Assembly: GCA_029934815.1 (NCBI GenBank)
Contig: JAOZLM010000025.1
Location: 1 to 14,954, forward strand
Length of the DNA: 14,954 bases
Direction of reading: 5' to 3'
From: Desulfocapsa sp.
GTDB lineage: Bacteria; Desulfobacterota; Desulfobulbia; Desulfobulbales; Desulfocapsaceae
Positions 7,096 to 13,354 of this stretch are shown here, piece after piece. Position 1 is the first letter of the stretch; every line of letters begins with the position of its first letter. Position numbers and translations under genes: made by a program. A model generated the notes under the pieces. It was given only the letters and a program-made list of their open reading frames with translations, ran no database searches and was not told where the DNA came from.

Positions 7096-7611
7096 TTATT
7101 CTCCTTCTGTTGTTTCCTGATCTGCCAGGCAATGGCACGAAAGATCGCCCGGTAGTTGTTCTTTCTTTTTGCCCAAATCTTTCATAAACTTTTGTAACTC
7201 ATCAACACGACAATTTAGAAACTGCTCCGGCAGACTCTTCCCTGCGGCCTCAATACCCTGATCAATAAAAAGGAGTAAAGCAGTGCTGATCGTTTCACGA
7301 AATTGTTGACACTCAAGTTCCTGACGTGCACAAAAGGCCTCGTAACGATGCCAGTTATAAATGGTTCGTTTTACCCCGCGGTAAATCGTTTTAGAAAAAT
7401 TTTCACTCTGTATATCCCGCAGGATTATCTCCTGATACCGTTCGACAGCCGCCTCTTTGAGATGCTGTTTTTGTGCACTACCCAGATCCAGGCCTGGGCC
7501 CAAAGGATCTTTCTCAAGATAGTAGAGTGACGCATGGTAGGTAATTTCAGGGATTTCACCGGAATTTCGAACAATCAGCCACTCATCTTCCAGTAAGTCA
7601 GTTCCACTCAT
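7096..7611 (-). CDS. Uncharacterised protein translationally coupled to hemA (171 aa)
   Basis: Not recognised. A 171-residue soluble protein without signal peptide or membrane helix. The N-terminus (EDEWLIVRNSGEIPEITYHASLYYLEKD in part, residues 8-35) mixes strands and aromatics. The middle (about 45-125) looks mainly helical, with NFSKTIYRGVKRTIYNWHRY (71-90) as the most distinctive basic-aromatic block. The C-terminus is charged and ends with Cys158 and Cys160 in SCHC. Its ATG overlaps the hemA TGA as ATGA, a 4-nt overlap that normally means translational coupling, and the tautomerase follows 3 nt after its stop. The tight placement suggests a product needed along with HemA, but no function can be read from the sequence. 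Overlap and protein-like composition make it a real gene. Confidence 0.8.
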   Translation of the reverse strand: MSGTDLLEDEWLIVRNSGEIPEITYHASLYYLEKDPLGPGLDLGSAQKQHLKEAAVERYQEIILRDIQSENFSKTIYRGVKRTIYNWHRYEAFCARQELECQQFRETISTALLLFIDQGIEAAGKSLPEQFLNCRVDELQKFMKDLGKKKEQLPGDLSCHCLADQETTEGE

Positions 7612-8882
7612 GGCTTTTTATCCAGATCAAAAACAGAACGAAAGATATCCACTTTCATAGCTGACTGATCCTTGCAACTCTCCCCTTTCAGGTAAATCAT
7701 TGGATCGTGCAACAGACGGGAAGCGATGGAATGAGCCATTTTTTCGATACTTTTTCGTTCTTTGTCTGTGAGATTGTTCAGCCTGGGCAGGGTGCGCTCA
7801 AGTTCCAGCTGCACAACCTGATTCCCTTTCTTGCGAAGATCAGCAATGGTGGGAGTAATTCCAAGCCCTGCCAGCCACTCTTTAAACTTTAGAGACTCTT
7901 CATCAACTATTCGGCTTGCCTTTATCGCCTCTTTATCACGCTCAGCCTTGTTCAGTTCCACGACATTATTTAAATCATCAATGTCATAGAGGTATACGTT
8001 ATCAAGATCGTTTAAGGCCGGATCAAGATCCCGTGGCACTGCAATATCAATAAAGAAGAGTGGCTTGTTGCGACGATCACGCATGATGGGCTTGACGTCT
8101 TTCTTGTGCAAAATCACGCCGGGTGCCCCTGTGGAACTGACGATGATATCAACCCGTCCTAATTGGTCAAAAAGTTCATCAAGCCCCACCGCACTTCCAT
8201 TAAAGCGCTTAGCAAGATCAAGAGCATTCTCAAGGGTCCTGTTGCAAACAACAACATCAGTGGCACCATTGCCCACCAGATGTTCAGCGGCGAGTTCTGC
8301 CATTTCTCCGGCACCGATTAGCAACACACGTTTATTTTCAATGGTGCCAAAGATCTTTTTGGCAAGTTCAATCGCAGCATAACTAATGGATACGGCTGAA
8401 GAGCCAATCTCTGTTTCGCTGCGGACTCGCTTGGCAACAGAAAATGATTTATGCAGAAGCCTGTTTAAGATGGGACCTGTACATTTTTTATCTGCTGAAT
8501 GACGATATGCTTCTTTCAGCTGTCCTAGAATCTGTGATTCACCGACTATCATGGAATCAAGACTGGCCGCCACCATAAAGAGGTGGTGTACTGCCTCCGA
8601 ATCACGATAGCAATATAAATATTGCTGAAACTCTTCAGGAGAGAGCGCATCACCAAAAAGAAAACGAGAAAGCGCTAACTGCACATCAGCACCTTCTTCA
8701 ACAGAGACCAGTACTTCAACCCGGTTACAGGTGGAGAGGAGGTAATACTCCTTAATCCCCTCTATTTTGCCGAGCAATTCAAGAGGCTCGTCGTAACCAC
8801 TGGAAAGTGCCAGCTTCTCACGTACCGCAAGGGGGGTTTTCTTATGATTGACTCCAAGGAGCAGAATCATTTCACTTGGCAT
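7608..8882 (-). CDS. hemA: Glutamyl-tRNA reductase HemA
   Basis: A 424-residue enzyme that reduces glutamyl-tRNA(Glu) to glutamate-1-semialdehyde with NADPH, the first committed step of C5 tetrapyrrole synthesis. Family features are present in order: LLLGVNHKKTPLAVRE (7-22); the catalytic Cys52 in LLSTCNRVE; ASLDSMIVGESQILGQLK, the conserved substrate-binding stretch; a Rossmann motif LLIGAGEMAELA for NADPH; CNRT; and the C-terminal dimerisation helix region ending in FDLDKKP. The length is normal. Start 8882 is supported by GGAGGAG 9 nt upstream; an internal ATG at 8870 lacks such a site. It overlaps the CcsA/HemX-like gene by 11 nt and the 171-aa gene by 4 nt. Pairing with a HemX-like membrane protein suggests control of HemA level or of haem delivery. 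Confidence 0.97.
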   Translation of the reverse strand: MPSEMILLLGVNHKKTPLAVREKLALSSGYDEPLELLGKIEGIKEYYLLSTCNRVEVLVSVEEGADVQLALSRFLFGDALSPEEFQQYLYCYRDSEAVHHLFMVAASLDSMIVGESQILGQLKEAYRHSADKKCTGPILNRLLHKSFSVAKRVRSETEIGSSAVSISYAAIELAKKIFGTIENKRVLLIGAGEMAELAAEHLVGNGATDVVVCNRTLENALDLAKRFNGSAVGLDELFDQLGRVDIIVSSTGAPGVILHKKDVKPIMRDRRNKPLFFIDIAVPRDLDPALNDLDNVYLYDIDDLNNVVELNKAERDKEAIKASRIVDEESLKFKEWLAGLGITPTIADLRKKGNQVVQLELERTLPRLNNLTDKERKSIEKMAHSIASRLLHDPMIYLKGESCKDQSAMKVDIFRSVFDLDKKP

Positions 8883-9702
8883 AACTATGAACTCCTCCGA
8901 GCAGAAATGTTACTCCCCAAAGGGTAAACAACACAGCACAAAACCCGATCACAGCCATAACTGCAGCACGTTTACCACGCCAGCCGTAGGTAAGGCGCTG
9001 ATGGATTTGTGCGGCATAAAGAAACCAGGTGATAAGTGACCACGTTTCTTTAGGATCCCAATGCCAATATGTTCCCCAAGCTTGTCTTGCCCATGCGGAA
9101 CCGCTAATAATACCAAGGGTCAGAAAGACAAATCCGGTGGTCACACAGTGGCTGTTTAGCTGGTCGAGTGATTCAAGAGACGGCAAACGACTGTAAAAGA
9201 ACCCAAAGCGTTTTGATTTGAGTTCACGCTCCTGCAGCAGGTACATAAGGCCGCCACAAAAAGCGAGAGCCAGAAAACCGTAAGCCATTACAGAAACCCC
9301 GGCATGTACCGGGAGCCATAAGGACTGCAGGGCTGGTGTCAGCGGCTCAAATGCACGGGAGGCAAAGGCTGCAATAACCAGCATAATAAGTGTCAGGATG
9401 GAAACAAATGTCCCAAAGTTTTTCACCGAATAACGCCAGTGAAAAGAAAGATAGGCCCAGGTAACAGACCATGCAAAAAAGGTTACGGCCTCATGCTGAG
9501 ATGTGATGGGGGTGTATCCGGCAATCAGATAGCGGGAAAGAATATAAAGGGTCTGGAGTATACCGGAGCTTAAAAAGATAATTCTTGCGACCTTTCGCAA
9601 GTGTTCTCGCTGGCTGAAAAAAAACACAAGATACACAGCACAGGCCACAAAACTGACCAGCAGCACAGCATTAAACAAAAGGTAGTTGACTTCACTCAAC
9701 AT
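8872..9702 (-). CDS. ccsA: CcsA/HemX-type cytochrome c biogenesis (haem-handling) protein
   Basis: A 276-residue integral membrane protein with about eight helices, of the family that holds or exports haem for cytochrome c maturation (System II CcsA/ResC, HemX). The tryptophan-rich WWD-type segment is clear at 209-227 (WGTYWHWDPKET then WSLITW). Candidate haem-ligand histidines lie in LPVHAG (His133), in AQIHQRL (His234) and near the end in GGVHSYAK (His272). The size matches the short HemX/CcsA form. The start at 9702 has GGAGACA 8 nt upstream and overlaps the SirC stop by 7 nt. The gene overlaps hemA by 11 nt. No ResB/Ccs1 partner is in the window, so a HemX-like role in controlling HemA remains an alternative to cytochrome assembly. 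Confidence 0.9.
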   Translation of the reverse strand: MLSEVNYLLFNAVLLVSFVACAVYLVFFFSQREHLRKVARIIFLSSGILQTLYILSRYLIAGYTPITSQHEAVTFFAWSVTWAYLSFHWRYSVKNFGTFVSILTLIMLVIAAFASRAFEPLTPALQSLWLPVHAGVSVMAYGFLALAFCGGLMYLLQERELKSKRFGFFYSRLPSLESLDQLNSHCVTTGFVFLTLGIISGSAWARQAWGTYWHWDPKETWSLITWFLYAAQIHQRLTYGWRGKRAAVMAVIGFCAVLFTLWGVTFLLGGVHSYAK

Positions 9703-10397
9703 GGCAATGTCTCCATTGATGTGTTCTCCTGTGTTTGTAGCGTGTTAACAAGTTGTGCCACCTGTACTTCCGGAGGCAGAATTTTTTCCAGCGTTCCCTG
9801 CAGCTGTTTCCAGTTGCCCGCCTTCAGCAAGACAAGAATATCACTATTCAAAAGATTTTCAAACAGCCGTTTATGCTGAGCCTGATCATCATTTAAAGTC
9901 ACTATCTGTTTTCGTAAGGCAGACATAAGGTTTAGTAGCAAAGCATACTCCTCACCATACTTTGTCTCAAGCTCTTTACGGATTCGAGCAGCAAGGGCTG
10001 GGCTTGCCCCACAAGTGGCCACAGTCAATAACAAGTCACCTCTTCTGAACATGGCAGGAACCTGGAAACTGCACGACTCAGGATCGGTAATCACATTCAC
10101 CAGGATTCCTGCCTTGTCTGCTTCATTTTTTATTTTCTGCTGAATAACGGGATTGTCCGTTGCAGCAAAAACAAGCTTTGCTCCCTGCAAATCACCGGTC
10201 TGATATTCCCGTTCTTGCCACTCAATCTGATTTTTGTCGGCTATTACAGCAAGCCCGTCACATAACTCAGGACTAATCAGAACAAGCCGGGGGCCGCAGG
10301 CAAGTAGCGCCTCAACCTTGCGTTTTGCCACAACTCCACCACCAACAACAAGACAGAGCTGATCGCGAATATCAAGATTAACGGGATAGAGTTTCAT
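9696..10397 (-). CDS. sirC: Precorrin-2 dehydrogenase / sirohydrochlorin synthase (SirC, CysG N-terminal type)
   Basis: A 233-residue stand-alone version of the CysG N-terminal module, which oxidises precorrin-2 to sirohydrochlorin with NAD+. Seen: an N-terminal YPVNLDIRDQLCLVVGGGVVAKRK (4-27) containing the GGGxVAxRK NAD-binding loop, AATD (78-81), and ATCGASPALAARIRKELE (127-144) at the start of the helical dimerisation part. By hand alignment the CysG Asp104 position is Thr104 here, followed by Asp105 (NVITDPE). A 25-residue tail follows the usual end. Start 10397 (MKLYPVNL) is chosen because it matches the family N-terminus; the frame is open to 10553, but that extension overlaps the methyltransferase gene and is not family-like. 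No clear Shine-Dalgarno sequence. In sulfate reducers this step feeds sirohaem, and haem through the Ahb route. Confidence 0.9.
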   Translation of the reverse strand: MKLYPVNLDIRDQLCLVVGGGVVAKRKVEALLACGPRLVLISPELCDGLAVIADKNQIEWQEREYQTGDLQGAKLVFAATDNPVIQQKIKNEADKAGILVNVITDPESCSFQVPAMFRRGDLLLTVATCGASPALAARIRKELETKYGEEYALLLNLMSALRKQIVTLNDDQAQHKRLFENLLNSDILVLLKAGNWKQLQGTLEKILPPEVQVAQLVNTLQTQENTSMETLPC

Positions 10398-10410
10398 GGA
10401 AATAGGGTGA

Positions 10411-11100
10411 TTATTTTCGTTGCAGACGATTGATGATAATGGCGATATCCTGCCCGTCCTTTCGCATAACCTGTTTTTTTCCGGCAATATTGTACTTGTC
10501 TTTAGCTTGTTCCATAAAGAGCGGCAGACATTTCCGTCTGGCGTCATGGGCAAGAAAAATAGAGCCGCCGGGTTTTAGATATTTTTCAAAGACATTGAGA
10601 AGCGGCTCAAAGAATTCTTCCCTAAACAGTACTTCCGCAGCCACCAGATAATCAAAAGCTGGTAACTCCGGCGGATCAAGCCAGTCCAGATGGATACAAT
10701 CAACATTATCAAGCCCGGAGGCAGCAACACTCACCTTTTCAAAATCCATTATGATATCTTCATAATCGGAAAGGGTCACATCAAAACCACAGGCAGCCGC
10801 TGTTATTCCGGGCGCACCTAATCCTGCACCAATCTCAAGCATGGTTTTACCAGCCGGATCCGGAAGAGTGGACAACGCCTGGGATAAAATCATGGCAGAC
10901 TCCCAGAGTTTCACCCAAAATGGAAACTCCGTCACATCACTAAAAGGATCTTTGCCATCGAGGAATTCTTCAATATCAGCGACCTTTAAAAGCCGAATGG
11001 TCTGATCGTGGACGGTGAGTTTATCAAAGGTGAGTTTGTACTGTTTGCGGATACGATTATAAATATCTCGCTCAGCTTCGGGTAATGTTCGTATATCCAT
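10411..11100 (-). CDS. Class I SAM-dependent methyltransferase (METTL21 / Methyltransf_16-like)
   Basis: A 229-residue Rossmann-fold methyltransferase. The SAM-binding motif I is LEIGAGLGAPGI (88-99), the acidic residue after strand two is Asp112 in LSDYEDI, and YLKPGGSIFLAHDAR (174-188) forms the motif around strand five. PFWVKLWESAM (60-70) just before motif I is typical of the METTL21/Methyltransf_16 group, many of which methylate lysines or N-termini of proteins. At the site where that group often has DxxY this protein has AAEVLF (154-159). The substrate cannot be read from the sequence; a small-molecule target is possible. It ends 13 nt before SirC, so the two share a transcript, and begins 69 nt after uppP. 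The start codon has no clear ribosome-binding site. Confidence 0.85.
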   Translation of the reverse strand: MDIRTLPEAERDIYNRIRKQYKLTFDKLTVHDQTIRLLKVADIEEFLDGKDPFSDVTEFPFWVKLWESAMILSQALSTLPDPAGKTMLEIGAGLGAPGITAAACGFDVTLSDYEDIIMDFEKVSVAASGLDNVDCIHLDWLDPPELPAFDYLVAAEVLFREEFFEPLLNVFEKYLKPGGSIFLAHDARRKCLPLFMEQAKDKYNIAGKKQVMRKDGQDIAIIINRLQRK

Positions 11101-11169
11101 GGACAGATGGTACCAGCTTTAATTGAAATTCAGAAAATCGGGCAGCACCAGACTTCCTGAACAGTTTTC

Positions 11170-11979
11170 TTATGTAAGAAAGAATGTATATATCAAACCG
11201 CAGGAGGCAATAAACAAACAATAGTATCCAAAATATTGCAGTTTGTTTTTTCGAATCACGTTAAGCAATAAAATAATGGCAAAATAACCACTGACCGCAG
11301 AAGCCACTGTACCTGCTGCAATCAGCAGCAAGCTCTCAGATCCCGGAGGATTGTCTATTAGATCACCAGACTGCAGCACTGCAGCTCCAACGATTGCAGG
11401 AATCGACATAATAAATGAAAACCGGGCAACTGTTTCCCTGTTTAGCCCAAGGAGCATTCCTGTGAAAATCGTTGAACCGGATCGTGACAACCCTGGAAGA
11501 ATAGCCATGGCCTGAGCACAACCGATAAGCAGCGCACGGGGACGGTTCAGTTCCACCTTGCGCTCATGAATAAAAGGGGTCGCAAGCATGATGAGTCCGG
11601 TCACAAAAAGCATACAATAAACAAGCAGCAGGTTGGTGAAAATCCCTGCAATAGAATCTTTTAAAAAGAGCCCGACCACCACTGCCGGAAGAGTGGCCAC
11701 AATGACATATATATCCCAGTAAAAAAAACGGGTTAATTTTTCATCTGCCCGTTTTTGCAATACTGCAAGGGGAGCGACAAGCATGGCAGACAACTCATGC
11801 CGAAAGACAATACAGACAGAAACCAGTGTCCCCAGATGCAAAAATATATCAAAGGCCAATCCCTGTTCCTGAAAATGGAGCAGTTCTGATCCCAGCACCA
11901 GATGGCCGGAACTTGATATGGGGAGAAACTCTGTCAATCCCTGCACTACACCAAGTATAATTGCTTTGATTAACTCCAA
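11170..11979 (-). CDS. uppP: Undecaprenyl-diphosphatase UppP (BacA)
   Basis: A 269-residue multi-helix inner-membrane phosphatase that converts undecaprenyl diphosphate to undecaprenyl phosphate, recycling the lipid carrier for peptidoglycan and other envelope glycans; extra copies give bacitracin resistance. Both catalytic motifs are intact: QGLTE (13-17) with the following FLPISSSGHL containing His26, and PGLSRSGST (162-170) with Arg166. The length is typical. The start is TTG at 11979: no in-frame ATG lies nearby, the resulting N-terminus MELIKAIILGVVQGL matches the family exactly, and a GAG-type ribosome-binding site (AGCGAG) lies about 9 nt upstream. It may head the long minus-strand operon; no clear promoter is visible between it and the terminator at 12055. 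Confidence 0.95.
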   Translation of the reverse strand: MELIKAIILGVVQGLTEFLPISSSGHLVLGSELLHFQEQGLAFDIFLHLGTLVSVCIVFRHELSAMLVAPLAVLQKRADEKLTRFFYWDIYVIVATLPAVVVGLFLKDSIAGIFTNLLLVYCMLFVTGLIMLATPFIHERKVELNRPRALLIGCAQAMAILPGLSRSGSTIFTGMLLGLNRETVARFSFIMSIPAIVGAAVLQSGDLIDNPPGSESLLLIAAGTVASAVSGYFAIILLLNVIRKNKLQYFGYYCLFIASCGLIYTFFLT

Positions 11980-12054
11980 TAAATGACACTCGCTTGCATG
12001 GTTTGCTTTCTCTTACCTATTCACAATGGACAGCCCTACCAGACCATTAAACAC

Positions 12055-12092
12055 AAAAAAAGGCCGGTTGATATCAGATATCAACCGGCCTT
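12055..12092 (-). terminator. Strong intrinsic terminator of the 67-aa secreted protein gene
   Basis: On the minus strand AAGGCCGGTTGATATC and its exact reverse complement flank a single T, a perfect 16-bp inverted repeat with a GC-rich base. It is followed directly by a run of seven T (12061-12055) and TGTG. It lies 32 nt beyond the stop of the small secreted-protein gene and separates it from uppP. Read on the plus strand there is no T tract, so it is directional. Confidence 0.93.
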
Positions 12093-12124
12093 CACAAGCT
12101 AACTAAAAAACAGAACTATGTCAA

Positions 12125-12328
12125 TTAGCAACCTTCAATAGCAGCAGCCTTTTTCTTAGCAGCTTTAACTTTAACTTTGTCGCCAGCAGCAAACTTAGCG
12201 CCTTTGCATGTCATGGTTACTTTGTCGCCGTCTACAGCATCAACGGTGCATTTTGTGGTTCCTGCAACAGCAACACTGCTTGCAGCGAAAGCGAGGGACA
12301 ATACAACAGCTACGATAGCTTTTTTCAT
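12125..12328 (-). CDS. Small secreted cysteine-containing protein (possibly ExtJ-like)
   Basis: A 67-residue precursor. MKKAIVAVVLSLAFAASSVAVAG is a clear Sec signal peptide with likely cleavage after AVA (residue 22), leaving a mature protein of about 45 residues in the periplasm. The mature part has Cys27 and Cys41, a VDGDKVTMTC strand pattern, a lysine-rich stretch (KVKVKAAKKK) and ends IEGC with Cys67. From memory it resembles the small ExtJ-type proteins annotated in selenite/tellurite-reduction operons of metal- and sulfur-reducing bacteria, but no other Ext genes are here and I could not verify this. GGAGAAG lies 5 nt before the ATG. It has its own promoter (12403-12431) and its own strong terminator, so it is monocistronic and probably abundant. 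Confidence 0.8.
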   Translation of the reverse strand: MKKAIVAVVLSLAFAASSVAVAGTTKCTVDAVDGDKVTMTCKGAKFAAGDKVKVKAAKKKAAAIEGC

Positions 12329-12402
12329 TATTCTTCTCCAATAATTAAGTTAATTAATGTTCCAGCCAATCCCAGAACGATACACATCTATTTCAAGTGG
12401 TT

Positions 12403-12431
12403 AATATAGAGTGGAACCTGACACTTGTCAA
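12403..12431 (-). promoter_or_regulatory. Near-consensus sigma-70 promoter for the 67-aa secreted protein gene
   Basis: On the minus strand a perfect TTGACA (12431-12426) is separated by exactly 17 nt from TATATT (12408-12403), which matches the -10 consensus at five of six positions. Transcription would begin near 12396, giving a leader of about 68 nt that includes the AT-rich palindromic stretch TTAATTAA and ends with GGAGAAG before the ATG at 12328. This is the best promoter in the window. Confidence 0.85.
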
Positions 12432-12447
12432 CCCCAATCCACAAATA

Positions 12448-12465
12448 AATGAATCCTAATTCATT
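12448..12465 (-). terminator. Weak AT-rich hairpin at the end of the thioredoxin-like gene
   Basis: AATGAAT and ATTCATT, 7 bp of perfect complement around a 4-nt loop (CCTA on the plus strand), span the stop codon of the thioredoxin-like gene. On the minus strand the sequence continues TATTTGTGG, only a weak T-rich tail. It may slow or end transcription before the strong promoter that follows, but the evidence is thin. Confidence 0.25.
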
Positions 12466-12959
12466 ATTCGTTTTATATCATTCTCGAGTATCATGTGGGG
12501 TACATAACCGGGATATTTCTTCACGACCAGCCCCTTACTGTTAATAAGAAAGGATGTAGGAATCCCAACGACCCCACCGAAATCTCTGGCAGTGGAACCG
12601 TTAGCCAGAAGCACCGGATAGTTGATGGAGCGCTTCTCAACAAGCTTCTTCACAACACCGACCCCACCCTGATCAACGGATAGAGCCACAACTGAGAACC
12701 CTTTTTTTGCATACTCGGTCTGCAAACTGATCAAATCAGGAATCTCCTGCATGCATGGAGGACACCAGGTTGCAAAGAAAGTTACCAGCAAGGTCTTTCC
12801 ATCAAACGCTTTGCTATCCACAGTATCTCCCGTGACCACGTCAGGAAGAGAAAAAGATGGCATGGTTTTACTTGCTGACGCTGTATAAGCAGGCAACAGT
12901 ACGAGCATAACAGCTGCCAGGAGCAGCGCCAGACTTCGGCGGGAATTCAAATATTTCAT
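12456..12959 (-). CDS. TlpA/ResA-like periplasmic thiol-disulfide protein
   Basis: A 167-residue thioredoxin-fold protein exported by a signal peptide (basic MKYLNSRRSL, hydrophobic ALLLAAVMLVLLPAY, cleavage near TASAS, about residue 28). The AhpC/TSA-redoxin style N-terminus MPSFSLPDVVTG is followed by the redox motif in FFATWCPPC with Cys66 and Cys69, and the cis-proline loop GIPTS with Pro134. Such proteins reduce disulfides outside the cytoplasm, often the haem-binding CXXC of apocytochromes, or serve general thiol reduction. That would fit the CcsA-type gene nearby, though it is not in the same operon. An AAGG ribosome-binding site lies 7 nt upstream of the ATG. It is divergent from the SurA-like gene. 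TlpA, ResA and related names cannot be separated by eye. Confidence 0.9.
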   Translation of the reverse strand: MKYLNSRRSLALLLAAVMLVLLPAYTASASKTMPSFSLPDVVTGDTVDSKAFDGKTLLVTFFATWCPPCMQEIPDLISLQTEYAKKGFSVVALSVDQGGVGVVKKLVEKRSINYPVLLANGSTARDFGGVVGIPTSFLINSKGLVVKKYPGYVPHMILENDIKRIMN

Positions 12960-13354
12960 AAAGAAACCTTTTTGTTATTTTTTTATTTACTTTTAACGAG
13001 TGTAGCTTATCGATGATTAGAAGCAAAAAAACAAGCTCATAAAAACCTAAGCTTTAGATGGCTAAGTATTTATACCCTTTGTTCGGGTGAAAAACTTCAT
13101 ATTCGATATTAAAACTATTTCATTTATTGGGAATGTCAACCAGCAAAGGACTATCAACAAGCATGTCACTTGCCAAACAAGACAGCTTTCCTCCTGTTAA
13201 CACGGAATAAAACCCCATGCAGCACCCTGAACATTCCCCCTTAAAAAAAAACTGGGTAAAAGCTGTTCAGAAAGTCAAATTGTGGTAAAGTGCTCAAAAT
13301 CCTAAACGATGCAGCCCGGCGTTGCTCTTTACCCTTGAATTAGAAGACTCTATC
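12960..13354. other. Divergent intergenic region between the thioredoxin-like and SurA-like genes
   Basis: This 395-bp stretch is AT-rich and holds no convincing gene. For the minus strand it has the promoter candidate at 12999-13026. For the plus strand, an extended -10 (TGG followed by TAAAGT at 13286-13291) could drive the SurA-like gene with a leader of about 60 nt, but no good -35 is visible. A small ACCC/GGGT hairpin lies at about 13074-13088. Two very short plus-strand frames occur (15 codons from 13163, 23 codons from 13217). No recognisable riboswitch or tRNA was seen. Confidence 0.5.
12999..13026 (-). promoter_or_regulatory. Possible promoter of the TlpA/ResA-like gene
   Basis: On the minus strand TTGCTT (13026-13021) and TACACT (13004-12999) are spaced by 16 nt. 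Transcription would start near 12992, leaving a leader of about 33 nt that contains the AAGG ribosome-binding site. The -35 matches only three of six positions, so this is tentative. Confidence 0.35.

Noticed and set aside
7128..7145. TGGCAC as a sigma-54 promoter element
   Set aside because: The required TTGC-type -12 element is missing at the correct spacing and the site lies inside coding sequence.
9696..10553. 285-aa version of SirC
   Set aside because: The first 52 residues are translated from the 3' end of the methyltransferase gene in another frame; the family N-terminus begins at MKLYPVNL.
12060..12092. Perfect palindrome as an insertion-sequence end or attachment site
   Set aside because: Its position just after a stop codon and the seven-T tract on the minus strand explain it fully as an intrinsic terminator; no transposase or duplicated copy is present.
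13163..13210. 15-codon plus-strand frame in the intergenic region
   Set aside because: Very short, with a badly spaced ribosome-binding site; expected by chance.
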